Shown here: in pieces, positions 32,770 to 40,596 of the stretch
How positions within the stretch are numbered: the stretch's first letter is position 1
How the letters are laid out: every line of letters starts with the position of its first letter
From: Streptomyces spongiae
Lineage (GTDB): Bacteria; Actinomycetota; Actinomycetes; Streptomycetales; Streptomycetaceae
Length of the DNA stretch: 46,495 nucleotides
Assembly: GCF_009377185.1 (NCBI RefSeq)
Contig: NZ_VJZC01000022.1
Location: forward strand, 1 to 46,495
Direction: 5' to 3'
The notes under the pieces: generated by a model
What the model saw: only the letters and a program-made list of their open reading frames with translations
What the model was told of the DNA's origin: nothing
The model's database searches: none
Position numbers and translations under genes: made by a program

Positions 32770-34842
32770 ATGCTGGAGATCGGCGGAGACGGTCGCACGT
32801 GGCTGCTCTCGGGACCCACGAGCAGCTACGCGCTGTCTCTCACCGAGGACGACACCCTCCTGCACCTCCACTGGGGCCCGCGGATCGGGCTCGCCGACGC
32901 CGAGGTCCTCGCGGACCGGCCGCTGCCCCCGTACCGGGGGTTCGAGTCCCAGCTCGACGGACTCGAGGAGTACCCGGTCGAGGGCGGCCCCCGCTTCGTA
33001 CGGCCCGCGCTGTCGGTCCGTACCGACGGCATCCGCGGCACCGAGTGGACCTTCAGCGCGTACGAGGTCGAGGACGACGAACTGCGGCTGCGGTTCGCCG
33101 ACGGCGGGCTCGGTATCACGCTGCACTACCGGATGCGCCACGACGTCGTCGAGCGCTGGGTGACCCTCGCCAACGAAGGCTCCGCGGTGGAGGTGCTGCG
33201 CGCCGACTCCGCCACCTGGACGCTGCCGCTGCGCGAGGACTGGCGGCTGTCCCAGGTGCACGGCCGGTGGGCCGCGGAGTCGCAGCTCGTCCGCACGGAC
33301 CTCACCTACGGTGAGCAGGTGATCGGCAGCCGGCGCGGCCACACCGGCCACCAGCACCTGCCCTGGGTCGCGCTCGACACCGAGGGGGCGACCGAGGAGC
33401 GCGGCGAGGTCTACGGGTGCGCGCTCGCCTGGTCGGGCACCTGGCGCGTCTGCGTGGCCCAACTCCCCGACGCGCGCGTGCAGATCACCGGCGGTATCGG
33501 CTACGACGACTCCGGTCTGCTGCGCCTGGAGGCGGGCGAGTCGTACACCACCCCCGTCTTCGCGGGACTGTGGAGCGACGGCGGCTTCGGCGGGGCGAGC
33601 CGTGCCTGGCACGCGTACCAGCGGGCGTACGTCATCCCGCACGCGGAGCAGGACCGGCCGGTGCTCTACAACTCCTGGGAGGCCACGGAGTTCGACATCT
33701 CCGAGGACCAGCAGCGCGAACTGGCGCGGCGGGCCGCGGCCATGGGGGTCGAGCTGTTCGTGGTCGACGACGGCTGGTTCGGCAAGCGGACCAGCGACCG
33801 TGCGGGACTCGGCGACTGGACACCCAACCCCGACCGTTTCCCGGCCGGACTGAAGCCGCTCGCCGAGGACGTGCGCGCGCTCGGCATGCAGTTCGGGATC
33901 TGGGTCGAACCCGAGATGGTCAACGCGGACAGCGACCTGTACCGGGCGCACCCGGACTGGGTGCAGTTCCAGCCGGGACGAAAGCGGACGGAATTCCGCA
34001 ATCAGCTCGTACTGAACCTCGCGCGCGAGGACGTCCAGGAGTACCTCTGGGAGAAGCTGGACAACCTGCTCTCCGGTGCGCCCATCGACTACGTGAAGTG
34101 GGACTTCAACCGCTGCTTCACCGACGCCGGGTGGCCCGGTGAGCCGTACCCGCAGAAGCTGTGGGTCGAGCACGTGCACGCCTTCTACCGCCTGCTCGAC
34201 CGGCTGCGGGCCGCGCACCCGGGCGTCGCCTTCGAGTCCTGCTCGGGTGGCGGCGGGCGTATCGACCTCGGGGTCATGGCGCGCACGGACCAGGTGTGGA
34301 CCTCCGACAACACCGACCCGCTCGACCGGCTCGCCATCCAGCACGGCTTCAGTCAGATCCATCCGGCGCGGGTCATGGCTGCCTGGGTGACCGACAGCCC
34401 GAACACTCAGCTCAACGACCGGGTCAGCTCCCTGCGCTTCCGGTTCGTCAGTGCCATGGCGGGGGTGCTCGGCGTCGGCGGTGACCTCGCGAAGTGGAGT
34501 GAGGAGGAGCTCGCCGAGGCCCGCGAGTGGGTCGAGCTCTACAAGGAGATCCGGTCCGTCGTGCAGCGCGGCGACCTCTTCCGGCTGCGGCCGCCGGCCG
34601 GCGGGCTGAGTGCGGTGCAGTACGTCCTCGACGACGAGGTCGTCGTCCTCGCCTGGCTCCAGGCCCAGCACTACGGAGAACCGGTGGCTCCACTCCGGCT
34701 GCAGGGTCTTGAGCCGACGAAAACTTACGAATGCCGCGAATCGGGCGAAGTTCACCGAGGTGCGGTGCTGATGCATCACGGGATGCCCGCGGGGTTGCGT
34801 GGTGACTTTGATGCGGCAGTTATCCGGCTGCGTCGTATCTGA
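32770..34842 (+). CDS. GH36 alpha-galactosidase
   Basis: The product is 690 residues with the three-part GH36 layout: an N-terminal beta-sandwich, a catalytic TIM barrel and a C-terminal beta domain. The predicted nucleophile is Asp445 in YVKWDFNR and the acid/base is Asp513 in TSDNTDPLDR. NSWEATEFDI and VDDGWFGKR are further family signatures. There is no signal peptide, so it is cytoplasmic and would cleave imported alpha-galactosides. The ATG has TTGGAGG upstream. No sugar transporter is adjacent. Raffinose- or melibiose-type substrates are inferred from the family. Confidence 0.93.
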   Translation: MLEIGGDGRTWLLSGPTSSYALSLTEDDTLLHLHWGPRIGLADAEVLADRPLPPYRGFESQLDGLEEYPVEGGPRFVRPALSVRTDGIRGTEWTFSAYEVEDDELRLRFADGGLGITLHYRMRHDVVERWVTLANEGSAVEVLRADSATWTLPLREDWRLSQVHGRWAAESQLVRTDLTYGEQVIGSRRGHTGHQHLPWVALDTEGATEERGEVYGCALAWSGTWRVCVAQLPDARVQITGGIGYDDSGLLRLEAGESYTTPVFAGLWSDGGFGGASRAWHAYQRAYVIPHAEQDRPVLYNSWEATEFDISEDQQRELARRAAAMGVELFVVDDGWFGKRTSDRAGLGDWTPNPDRFPAGLKPLAEDVRALGMQFGIWVEPEMVNADSDLYRAHPDWVQFQPGRKRTEFRNQLVLNLAREDVQEYLWEKLDNLLSGAPIDYVKWDFNRCFTDAGWPGEPYPQKLWVEHVHAFYRLLDRLRAAHPGVAFESCSGGGGRIDLGVMARTDQVWTSDNTDPLDRLAIQHGFSQIHPARVMAAWVTDSPNTQLNDRVSSLRFRFVSAMAGVLGVGGDLAKWSEEELAEAREWVELYKEIRSVVQRGDLFRLRPPAGGLSAVQYVLDDEVVVLAWLQAQHYGEPVAPLRLQGLEPTKTYECRESGEVHRGAVLMHHGMPAGLRGDFDAAVIRLRRI

Positions 34843-35154
34843 GTGTTCTGTCCGAAATGAAGCCTTGAGTCCAAGTAGCCCTGGAACAAAGCAGGGTGGG
34901 TCGAAGATGCGTGACCAGCGTCATATCCGTGACGCTGTGTCGCCGTCATGTTCACGTAATGCGCGCGGATTCTCTGGACGTTTGAGAAAGGAGGAAGATC
35001 GCTCGTTTACGGAGAGTGACGGCGAATTCCTGAAAGGGCCGGGGGAGAAGACGCACAGGAAAGCCCAAAGGTTGTCCGGATGTCCCTAAGTCGCTTACGT
35101 TCCCCTCAATCCGGACGGACGCCCAATCCTGCCGCCGCCCGGAGCCGCATACTC
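34843..35154 (+). other. AT-richer intergenic leader upstream of the riboswitch
   Basis: No convincing gene is present; codon-position bias is absent. It holds a long-loop inverted repeat, GTCCGGAT at 35074-35081 with ATCCGGAC at 35109-35116. The promoter for the riboswitch-controlled hydrolase should lie here, but I could not place it. Confidence 0.4.
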
Positions 35155-35291
35155 ACCCGTGCACGGCAGGAGCGGGGGACCCACAGGCAGTACCGCCTGT
35201 TCCGGTCTCCGGAACAGGCTTGGGGTTAAGCCGTGCGCGAGTACGGCCGGGCATCTCCAGTCCGAACCCGACAGCTCACCTCGTAGGCGCC
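35155..35291 (+). promoter_or_regulatory. c-di-AMP (ydaO-yuaA) riboswitch
   Basis: The leader carries the conserved blocks of the ydaO class in order: GGCAGGAGCGGGGGACCC, a variable hairpin (GCCTGTTCCGG-TCT-CCGGAACAGGC, 35195-35219), TTGGGGTTAAG, CCGGGCATCTCC, then CCGAACCCGACAGCTCACCT and CGTAGGCG. It ends 16 bp before the start of a secreted LysM/M23 hydrolase, a typical target in Streptomyces. Binding of c-di-AMP is established for the class and generally turns expression off. The 5' boundary is approximate. Confidence 0.93.
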
Positions 35292-35306
35292 GGAGAGGAA
35301 TTAGTC

Positions 35307-36260
35307 ATGCCCGCGAGGGGTAAGCATCGCCGCCCGAAGTCCCAGCGTTTCACCCGTTCGATAGCCGCCGCCGGAACCGGTGGCGCCGCACTCGCGCTTC
35401 CGCTGATCGGGGCCACCGGAGCCCATGCCGCGACCGCGGACTCCGTTTCCCAGAAGACGACGGCGGTTTCCCAGAAGACCGTCACCGAGAAGAGCCAGAA
35501 GGCCGCCGCGGAGCAGGCGAAGAAGTCGGCAGCCACCAAGGAGACCGCGAAGCGGACCTATTCGGTGCGCCGCGGAGACTACCTCGCCAAGATCGCCGAG
35601 GAGCAGGACGTCACCGGCGGCTGGAAGAGGATCTACGCGGACAACCGCGAGGCCGTCGGCTCCGACCCGTCGCTGATCCACCCGGGCCTGAAGCTCACCC
35701 TCGGCGGCAAGGCGCCCGACAGAACCGCGTCCTCGCCGAAGACGGCCGAGTCGAAGAAGAGCGCACCGAAGGCCGCGCCGAAGAAGGCCGAGACGCCCGC
35801 GAAGGAGTCGACCTCCACCACGTCGACCACCCAGAGCGCGGACACCGGCGGCTCCGGCTTCACGCTTCCCGTCCAGGGCGCCACCGTGGGCACCCCCTAC
35901 AAGACCCCGGGCAGCATGTGGTCCAGCGGCTACCACACCGGTGTCGACTTCGTCGTCCCGACCGGCACCAGCCTCAAGGCCGTCGGCGCGGGCACGGTCG
36001 TCTCCGCCGGCTGGGGTGGCGCGTACGGCAACCAGGTCGTCATCCAGCTCGCCGACGGCCACTACGCGCAGTACGGCCACCTGTCCTCGCTCTCCGTCTC
36101 GGCGGGCCAGAGCGTGAGCGAAGGCCAGGAGATCGGCCTCTCCGGCGCGACCGGCAACGTCACCGGTCCGCACCTGCACTTCGAGATCCGCACCGGCCCT
36201 GACTACGGCTCGGACATCGACCCGGTGGCCTACCTGCGCTCGAAGGGCGTCAGCATCTGA
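35307..36260 (+). CDS. Secreted LysM plus M23 peptidoglycan hydrolase
   Basis: The product is 317 residues: a basic N-terminus and signal peptide cleaved after about residue 41 (AHA), a Lys/Ala/Thr-rich linker, a LysM domain at about 85-135 (YSVRRGDYLAKIAEEQD) and a second low-complexity linker. An M23 metallo-endopeptidase domain at about 195-310 follows. Zinc ligands are His210 and Asp214 (HTGVD) and His291 in HLHFE. M23 enzymes cut peptide cross-links in the cell wall. GGAGAGGAA precedes the ATG. The c-di-AMP riboswitch upstream ties expression to turgor/osmotic signalling and growth. Confidence 0.95.
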   Translation: MPARGKHRRPKSQRFTRSIAAAGTGGAALALPLIGATGAHAATADSVSQKTTAVSQKTVTEKSQKAAAEQAKKSAATKETAKRTYSVRRGDYLAKIAEEQDVTGGWKRIYADNREAVGSDPSLIHPGLKLTLGGKAPDRTASSPKTAESKKSAPKAAPKKAETPAKESTSTTSTTQSADTGGSGFTLPVQGATVGTPYKTPGSMWSSGYHTGVDFVVPTGTSLKAVGAGTVVSAGWGGAYGNQVVIQLADGHYAQYGHLSSLSVSAGQSVSEGQEIGLSGATGNVTGPHLHFEIRTGPDYGSDIDPVAYLRSKGVSI

Positions 36261-36291
36261 CGCGGCCGGCGCTCCGCTTTCGCTGACGGCA

Positions 36292-36334
36292 CCGGAAGGC
36301 CGGACCCCATGATCTGTGGGGTCCGGCCTTCCGG
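36292..36334 (+). terminator. Terminator after the M23 hydrolase gene
   Basis: An 18-bp perfect stem (CCGGAAGGCCGGACCCCA and its complement) closes a 7-nt loop (TGATCTG), starting 31 bp after the stop. Confidence 0.88.
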
Positions 36335-36389
36335 CGTGGCCGGTCGGTGTATCGACAGTGGCACCACGGGCAGGGGACAGTGATCCTTT

Positions 36390-36402
36390 GCAAGCGCTTT
36401 CC
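36390..36402. promoter_or_regulatory. LacI-type operator candidate
   Basis: GCAAGCGCTTTCC contains the symmetric core AAGCGCTT (36392-36399), the signature of LacI/GalR-family operators. It lies 55 bp upstream of a secreted carbohydrate-related protein. No LacI gene is in the window. Confidence 0.5.
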
Positions 36403-36456
36403 GTGCGCTTTCTACGCGCTGCGTGCCAGGTGTCAGTGCCGAACCGAAGGAGCGTC

Positions 36457-37173
36457 ATGACCACCCGCAGAGCCTTCACAGCCCTCGCCGCCGGTGCCGC
36501 CCTCGCGGCCCTGGCGCCGGTGCCGGCGGCGAGCGCCATGTCCCGCCACCGCCGTGGACGGCTGATGGCGGCCGACGACTTCCGGCACGGACTCGGGCAG
36601 TGGGTCACCGAACTGCAGGAGGGAGGCACCGTCACGGCCTCGCGCGGCGTCCTGGAGATCGACGTGCCCAGCGGCGCCACGGTCTGGTTCCGGAAACGGC
36701 TCGAAGGCCCGTACGTCATCGAGTACACCGCCACGCCGGTCTCCGCGGGCGGCGCCAACGACCGCGTGTCCGACCTCAACAACTTCTGGAACGCCGTCGA
36801 CGTCCGGTCACCCGACGACATCTTCGCCACCGAACGGCGCGGCGCACTCGCGGAGTACGACTACCTCAGGACCTATTACGTGGGCTACGGCGCCAACACC
36901 AACACCACGACGAGGTTGCGCCGTTACGTCGGAGAGGCCGGTGTACGGCCGTTGGTCTACGACTACACGGAGCCCCTGCTGGTCGCGGGCGAGCCCCACC
37001 ATGTGCGGATCGTCTCCGACGGCTCCACCGTCCGGTGGTGGAACAACGGGCGACTGGTCTTCGACTACGAGGACCCGGAGCCGTACACGAGCGGGCACTT
37101 CGCCTTCCGGACCACGTGGAGCCACTTCAGGATCACCGGGTTCCGGGTCTGGCGGCTCGCTCAACGCCCCTGA
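36457..37173 (+). CDS. Secreted DUF6250-type protein
   Basis: The product is 238 residues with a twin-arginine-like N-terminus (MTTRRAFTALAAGAALAAL) and a signal cleaved near ASA (residue 27). The remainder is a beta-sandwich-like domain rich in Trp, Tyr and Asn (DLNNFWNAVD, YYVGYGANTNTTTRLRRY, SDGSTVRWWNNGRLVFDYED) that I associate with DUF6250. Such domains occur in proteins linked to plant polysaccharide breakdown; the activity is not established. GAAGGAG precedes the ATG. The LacI-type operator upstream supports sugar-controlled expression. Confidence 0.7.
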   Translation: MTTRRAFTALAAGAALAALAPVPAASAMSRHRRGRLMAADDFRHGLGQWVTELQEGGTVTASRGVLEIDVPSGATVWFRKRLEGPYVIEYTATPVSAGGANDRVSDLNNFWNAVDVRSPDDIFATERRGALAEYDYLRTYYVGYGANTNTTTRLRRYVGEAGVRPLVYDYTEPLLVAGEPHHVRIVSDGSTVRWWNNGRLVFDYEDPEPYTSGHFAFRTTWSHFRITGFRVWRLAQRP

Positions 37174-37285
37174 CGTGAGGCTTATTCCGCAGTTGACCAA
37201 CGCTTGACGAGTGGCCTATCTCACCGCCCGTCAACCCCTTCCTACGGTCGCGTAGCTCACAACCCGCGGTGAATCATGGCCCGAT

Positions 37286-38104
37286 GTGGCACACGATTCG
37301 AAGAATGACAGCAGATCAGTGATCGGGTCGTACGTGGCGGTGGGGGACAGCTTCACCGAGGGCGTCGGCGACCCCGGCCCCGACGGGGCGTTCGTCGGCT
37401 GGGCCGACCGGTTCGCGGTACTCCTCGCGGACCGGCGCCCGGAAGGCGATTTCGACTACACCAACCTCGCCGTACGCGGGAAACTGCTCGACCAGGTCGT
37501 CGCGGACCAGCTCCCGCGCGCGAGGGAACTCGCCCCGGACCTGGTCTCCTTCTGCGCCGGCGGCAACGACATCATCCGGCCCGGCACCGACCCCGACGAG
37601 GTCGCCGAGCGCTTCGAGCGTGCCGTCGCCGACCTCACCTCCACCGTCGGCACGGTGATGGTGACCACCGGCTTCGACACCCGGGGCATACCCGTCCTCA
37701 AGCACCTGCGCGGCAAGATCGCCACGTACAACGGTCACGTGCGGGCCGTCGCCGACCGGTACGGCTGCCCCGTCCTGGACCTCTGGTCGCTGAAGACCGT
37801 CCAGGACCGGCGCGCCTGGGACGACGACCGGCTCCACCTGTCGCCCGAGGGGCACACGCGGGTGGCGCTGCGGGCCGGACAGGTCCTGGGCATCGAGATC
37901 CCCGCCGACCCCGACCAGCCCTGGCCTCCCCTCCCACCGCGCGGCACCTTCGAGGTCCGCCGTGACGACATCCACTGGGCCCGCGAGTACCTGGCCCCCT
38001 GGATCGGCCGCCGCCTGCGCGGCGAGTCCTCCGGGGACCGCGTGGTGGCCAAGGGGGCCCTGTCACCGGACGACATCAAGATGCGGATCGAGCCGGTGGT
38101 CTGA
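37286..38104 (+). CDS. SGNH/GDSL hydrolase family protein
   Basis: The product is 272 residues with the SGNH blocks: GDSFTEGVG near residue 20 (catalytic Ser), a NLAVRG block, GGNDII (Asn of the oxyanion hole) and DDRLHLSPEGH near the C-terminus (catalytic Asp and His). No signal peptide is seen, so it is an intracellular esterase or lipase-like enzyme of unknown substrate. The start is uncertain: GTG 37286 has no strong ribosome site, and GTG 37319 would remove 11 residues. It ends 85 bp before the convergent phosphoesterase gene. Confidence 0.88.
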   Translation: MAHDSKNDSRSVIGSYVAVGDSFTEGVGDPGPDGAFVGWADRFAVLLADRRPEGDFDYTNLAVRGKLLDQVVADQLPRARELAPDLVSFCAGGNDIIRPGTDPDEVAERFERAVADLTSTVGTVMVTTGFDTRGIPVLKHLRGKIATYNGHVRAVADRYGCPVLDLWSLKTVQDRRAWDDDRLHLSPEGHTRVALRAGQVLGIEIPADPDQPWPPLPPRGTFEVRRDDIHWAREYLAPWIGRRLRGESSGDRVVAKGALSPDDIKMRIEPVV

Positions 38105-38188
38105 GGGGAGGGACGCGGTCTCGGCGCGTGCTCCGGGGCCGGTGTCCCGCGGCGGACTCCGCGGGACACCGGCGCGGGCACCGTGGCC

Positions 38189-39616
38189 TCACACGTGCGG
38201 GCGGCGGCCCCTCTCCTGGTGGGGAAACGTCTGGTCGGCGCCCGGCAGCGTCGGCTTCGGCAGTGTGGCCACTTCCTCCTTCGCCTTCTCCAACTGCTCC
38301 GCGGTGTCGTCGGGCAGACGGGGCGGGCGCGGGCGAGCGTGCGTGAAGCGGAACGGGGAGGTGAAGTCGCCGAACGTCGAGCGTCGCCAGTCGCTGACGT
38401 TCGACTCCTCCACGCCGGTGAACCGCTCCAGGAACTGCAGCGCGGAGGTGTGGTCGAACGCCTCGGAGGCCACCCAGCCGCCCACCGTCCAGGGCGAGAC
38501 GATGATGGCCGGGACGCGGAAACCGCCGCCTATGGGAAGGCCCTGGATGAACTCGTCCGCCGTGCCCGCGGGCGGGGTCGGCGGGGCCACGTGGTCGAAC
38601 AGGCCGTCGTTCTCGTCGTAGTTGAGGATGAAGGCCGTCTTGCGCCACACCTTCGGATTCGAAGCGATCGCCTCGATCTTGGAGGCGACGAAGTCGGCTC
38701 CGGCCGCCGGCAGGTAGTCCGGGTGCTCCGACTGGTAGCTCGTCGGCATGATCCACGACACCGTCGGGAGGCGGTCGTTGCGGGCGTCGTCCTCGAAGGT
38801 GCCCTCCGGCTGGGGACGGACGCCCCGCTCGTACAGGTCCGAGCCGGGCTGCGCGTTCTTGAACGTCGCGAACTGTTCCAGCATGTTGCAGCCGTAGTCG
38901 TCGTCCTGCTGGTACACCTTCCAGCTGACGCCGGCCGCCTGCAGCCGCTCGGCGTACGTCGTCCAGCGGTAGGGCGTGGGCGCGACGTTGCTGGTGATCG
39001 GCCCGCCTCGTGTGCCGCCGGGGTCGATCGTGCCGGTCATCCACATCAGACGGTTCGGCCACGTGGGGCCGAACACCGAGCAGAAGTAGTTGTCGCAGAT
39101 GGTGAAGGTCTCGGCGAGCGCGAACTGGAACGGTATGTCCTCGCGGGTGTAGTACCCCATGACGTACGGGCCGTTGATGCCGTCGGCCTTGCGGTGGGCC
39201 GGCAGCCACTGGTCCATCTTGCCGCCGTTCCACGCCTCGTGCTGCACGGACCAGGCGTGGGAGGTGGACGGGATGGCCTGCGCGCTCGAGGTGCGGGTGT
39301 CGAGGTGGAAGGGCAGGAGGTAGCCCTTCGGGTTCTGCGCGTCCGGCTGGTAGAAGACGCTGCGGCCGCCCGCGAGCTTCAGGGCGTGGGGGTCGGCGAA
39401 GCCGCGGACGCCCGAGAGGGTGCCGAAGTAGTGGTCGAACGACCGGTTCTCCTGCATCAGCAGGACGACGTGCTCGATGTCGCGCAGCGAGCTGTGCTTC
39501 GGCGGCTCGGCGGCGACGGCCTTCTGGACGCTGGGCGGGAGGAGGGAGAAGGCCGCGGCGCCGCCCAGTGCGCCGGCGGCGGAACCCAGGAGTCTACGAC
39601 GAGTCAACTCGGCCAT
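38189..39616 (-). CDS. Tat-exported alkaline phosphatase/phospholipase C-family phosphoesterase
   Basis: The product is 475 residues with a twin-arginine signal (LTRRRLLGSAAGALGGAAA, cleavage near AVA at 34) and the phosphoesterase (PF04185) fold. MQENRSFDHYFGTLSG provides metal and nucleophile-site residues; NYDENDGLFDHV and RVPAIIVSPW are later motifs. Family members hydrolyse phospholipids or act as acid phosphatases outside the cell. It lacks the C-terminal repeats of the 700-residue phospholipases C, so substrate is uncertain. Regulation by phosphate is plausible from the repeats upstream. Confidence 0.9.
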   Translation of the reverse strand: MAELTRRRLLGSAAGALGGAAAFSLLPPSVQKAVAAEPPKHSSLRDIEHVVLLMQENRSFDHYFGTLSGVRGFADPHALKLAGGRSVFYQPDAQNPKGYLLPFHLDTRTSSAQAIPSTSHAWSVQHEAWNGGKMDQWLPAHRKADGINGPYVMGYYTREDIPFQFALAETFTICDNYFCSVFGPTWPNRLMWMTGTIDPGGTRGGPITSNVAPTPYRWTTYAERLQAAGVSWKVYQQDDDYGCNMLEQFATFKNAQPGSDLYERGVRPQPEGTFEDDARNDRLPTVSWIMPTSYQSEHPDYLPAAGADFVASKIEAIASNPKVWRKTAFILNYDENDGLFDHVAPPTPPAGTADEFIQGLPIGGGFRVPAIIVSPWTVGGWVASEAFDHTSALQFLERFTGVEESNVSDWRRSTFGDFTSPFRFTHARPRPPRLPDDTAEQLEKAKEEVATLPKPTLPGADQTFPHQERGRRPHV

Positions 39617-39933
39617 GATTGCCCCTTCTGGAGGGAGAGAAGCGCTCTTCGGAGTGACGGTGGGTCCGATTGAGGAACGGACCGCCGATCACTCTCCGCC
39701 TGGCGCCGTTCAGGCCATCAGGGGCAAGGGGTGAACATGTGGCCAACGTGCGGGAAGGGGTTGGCCAAGCCGTGACCTGCATGATTCTTGCGTTGCCGGG
39801 CCGTTGCCCCGGCTTGGGAAACGAACGGCCCGCGCATGAAACAAGGCCGAGACGGCTGGGTTGCCGGGCTGCGGTGTCGGCGGGCAGTAGCCGGGGGAGT
39901 ACGCCGTCCGCGGTGGCGTCTCAGTGCTTGGTG
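39617..39933. other. Intergenic region: phosphoesterase promoter side and regulator terminator side
   Basis: No gene is supported. It holds, near 39726-39747 on the minus strand, two 11-nt units GTTGGCCACAT and GTTCACCCCTT that resemble a PhoP (PHO) box. Overlapping this is an inverted repeat TGGCCAAC-N12-GTTGGCCA (39740-39767). A hairpin CGGGCCGTT-N18-AACGGCCCG (39797-39832) is placed to end the TetR transcript. Confidence 0.5.
39797..39832 (-). terminator. Candidate terminator after the TetR gene
   Basis: A 9-bp stem (CGGGCCGTT with AACGGCCCG) with an 18-nt loop containing GCCCCGGC lies 100 bp beyond the TetR stop on the minus strand. The large loop makes this weaker than the other hairpins in the window. 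Confidence 0.4.
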
Positions 39934-40554
39934 TCAGTCCTTGGCCGGCCTCAACGCCGTGCGCTCCAGATCCAGTTCGCGGGCCAGGGCGTCGTCGGCC
40001 CACTCCAGGGTGCGGGTGCGGGAGACGGCGCCCTCGTAGGCGGTGGTCTGTACGGCGAGACCGTCCAGCAGGGCGGTGAGGCGGAGGGCGACGGCCGCGG
40101 GGTCGGGGCACTGGAACTCGCCTGCCGCCACGCCCTCCTCGATGACCTCGGTGATCGCGGCCTTCCACTGCCGGTCGAGGTCACGCGTGACCTCCCGCAG
40201 CGCGGGCTCGCGCAGCGACGCGGCCCAGCCCTCGATCCACAGCCGCCAGCCCTTGGCCTGCCCGGTCGGCGCGTACCAGCGCACGGCAGCCCGCAGCCGC
40301 CGCAGCGCGGTCGTCCGGCGGCCGAGGAGCCCCCGCAGATGGGCCAAGTCGTCCTCGGCGGCGTACGTGAACGCCTCGGCCACCAGCCTCTCCTTGGTCG
40401 AGAAGTGGTAGAGCACCAGCGCGTTGCTCACGCCGAGCACCGAGGCCACGTCGGCGATCCGTACGGCCGCCACGCCCCGCACCTCGATCTGCTCGACGGC
40501 GGCCCGCAGCAATTCCTCACGCCGCTCCGCCACGCTCAACCGCACTCTGCTCAC
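39934..40554 (-). CDS. TetR/AcrR-family transcriptional regulator
   Basis: The product is 206 residues with a TetR N-terminal DNA-binding domain (RREELLRAAVEQIEVRGVAAV, then ADVASVLGVSNALVLYHFSTKERL) and a helical ligand domain. It lies 42 bp downstream of the amino-acid dehydrogenase gene on the same strand. A perfect 20-bp inverted repeat upstream of that gene is the likely operator, so it probably represses its own operon. The ligand is unknown; an amino acid or oxo acid is a reasonable guess. Confidence 0.9.
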   Translation of the reverse strand: MSRVRLSVAERREELLRAAVEQIEVRGVAAVRIADVASVLGVSNALVLYHFSTKERLVAEAFTYAAEDDLAHLRGLLGRRTTALRRLRAAVRWYAPTGQAKGWRLWIEGWAASLREPALREVTRDLDRQWKAAITEVIEEGVAAGEFQCPDPAAVALRLTALLDGLAVQTTAYEGAVSRTRTLEWADDALARELDLERTALRPAKD

Positions 40555-40596
40555 GCGGCAACCCTAATCCGAACCCCACGGACGACGGCGCCGCCG

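Noticed and set aside
34799..35089. A 96-codon plus-strand frame after the alpha-galactosidase
   Set aside because: Codon positions show no GC bias, the frame overlaps the end of the alpha-galactosidase gene, and its sequence shows no family.
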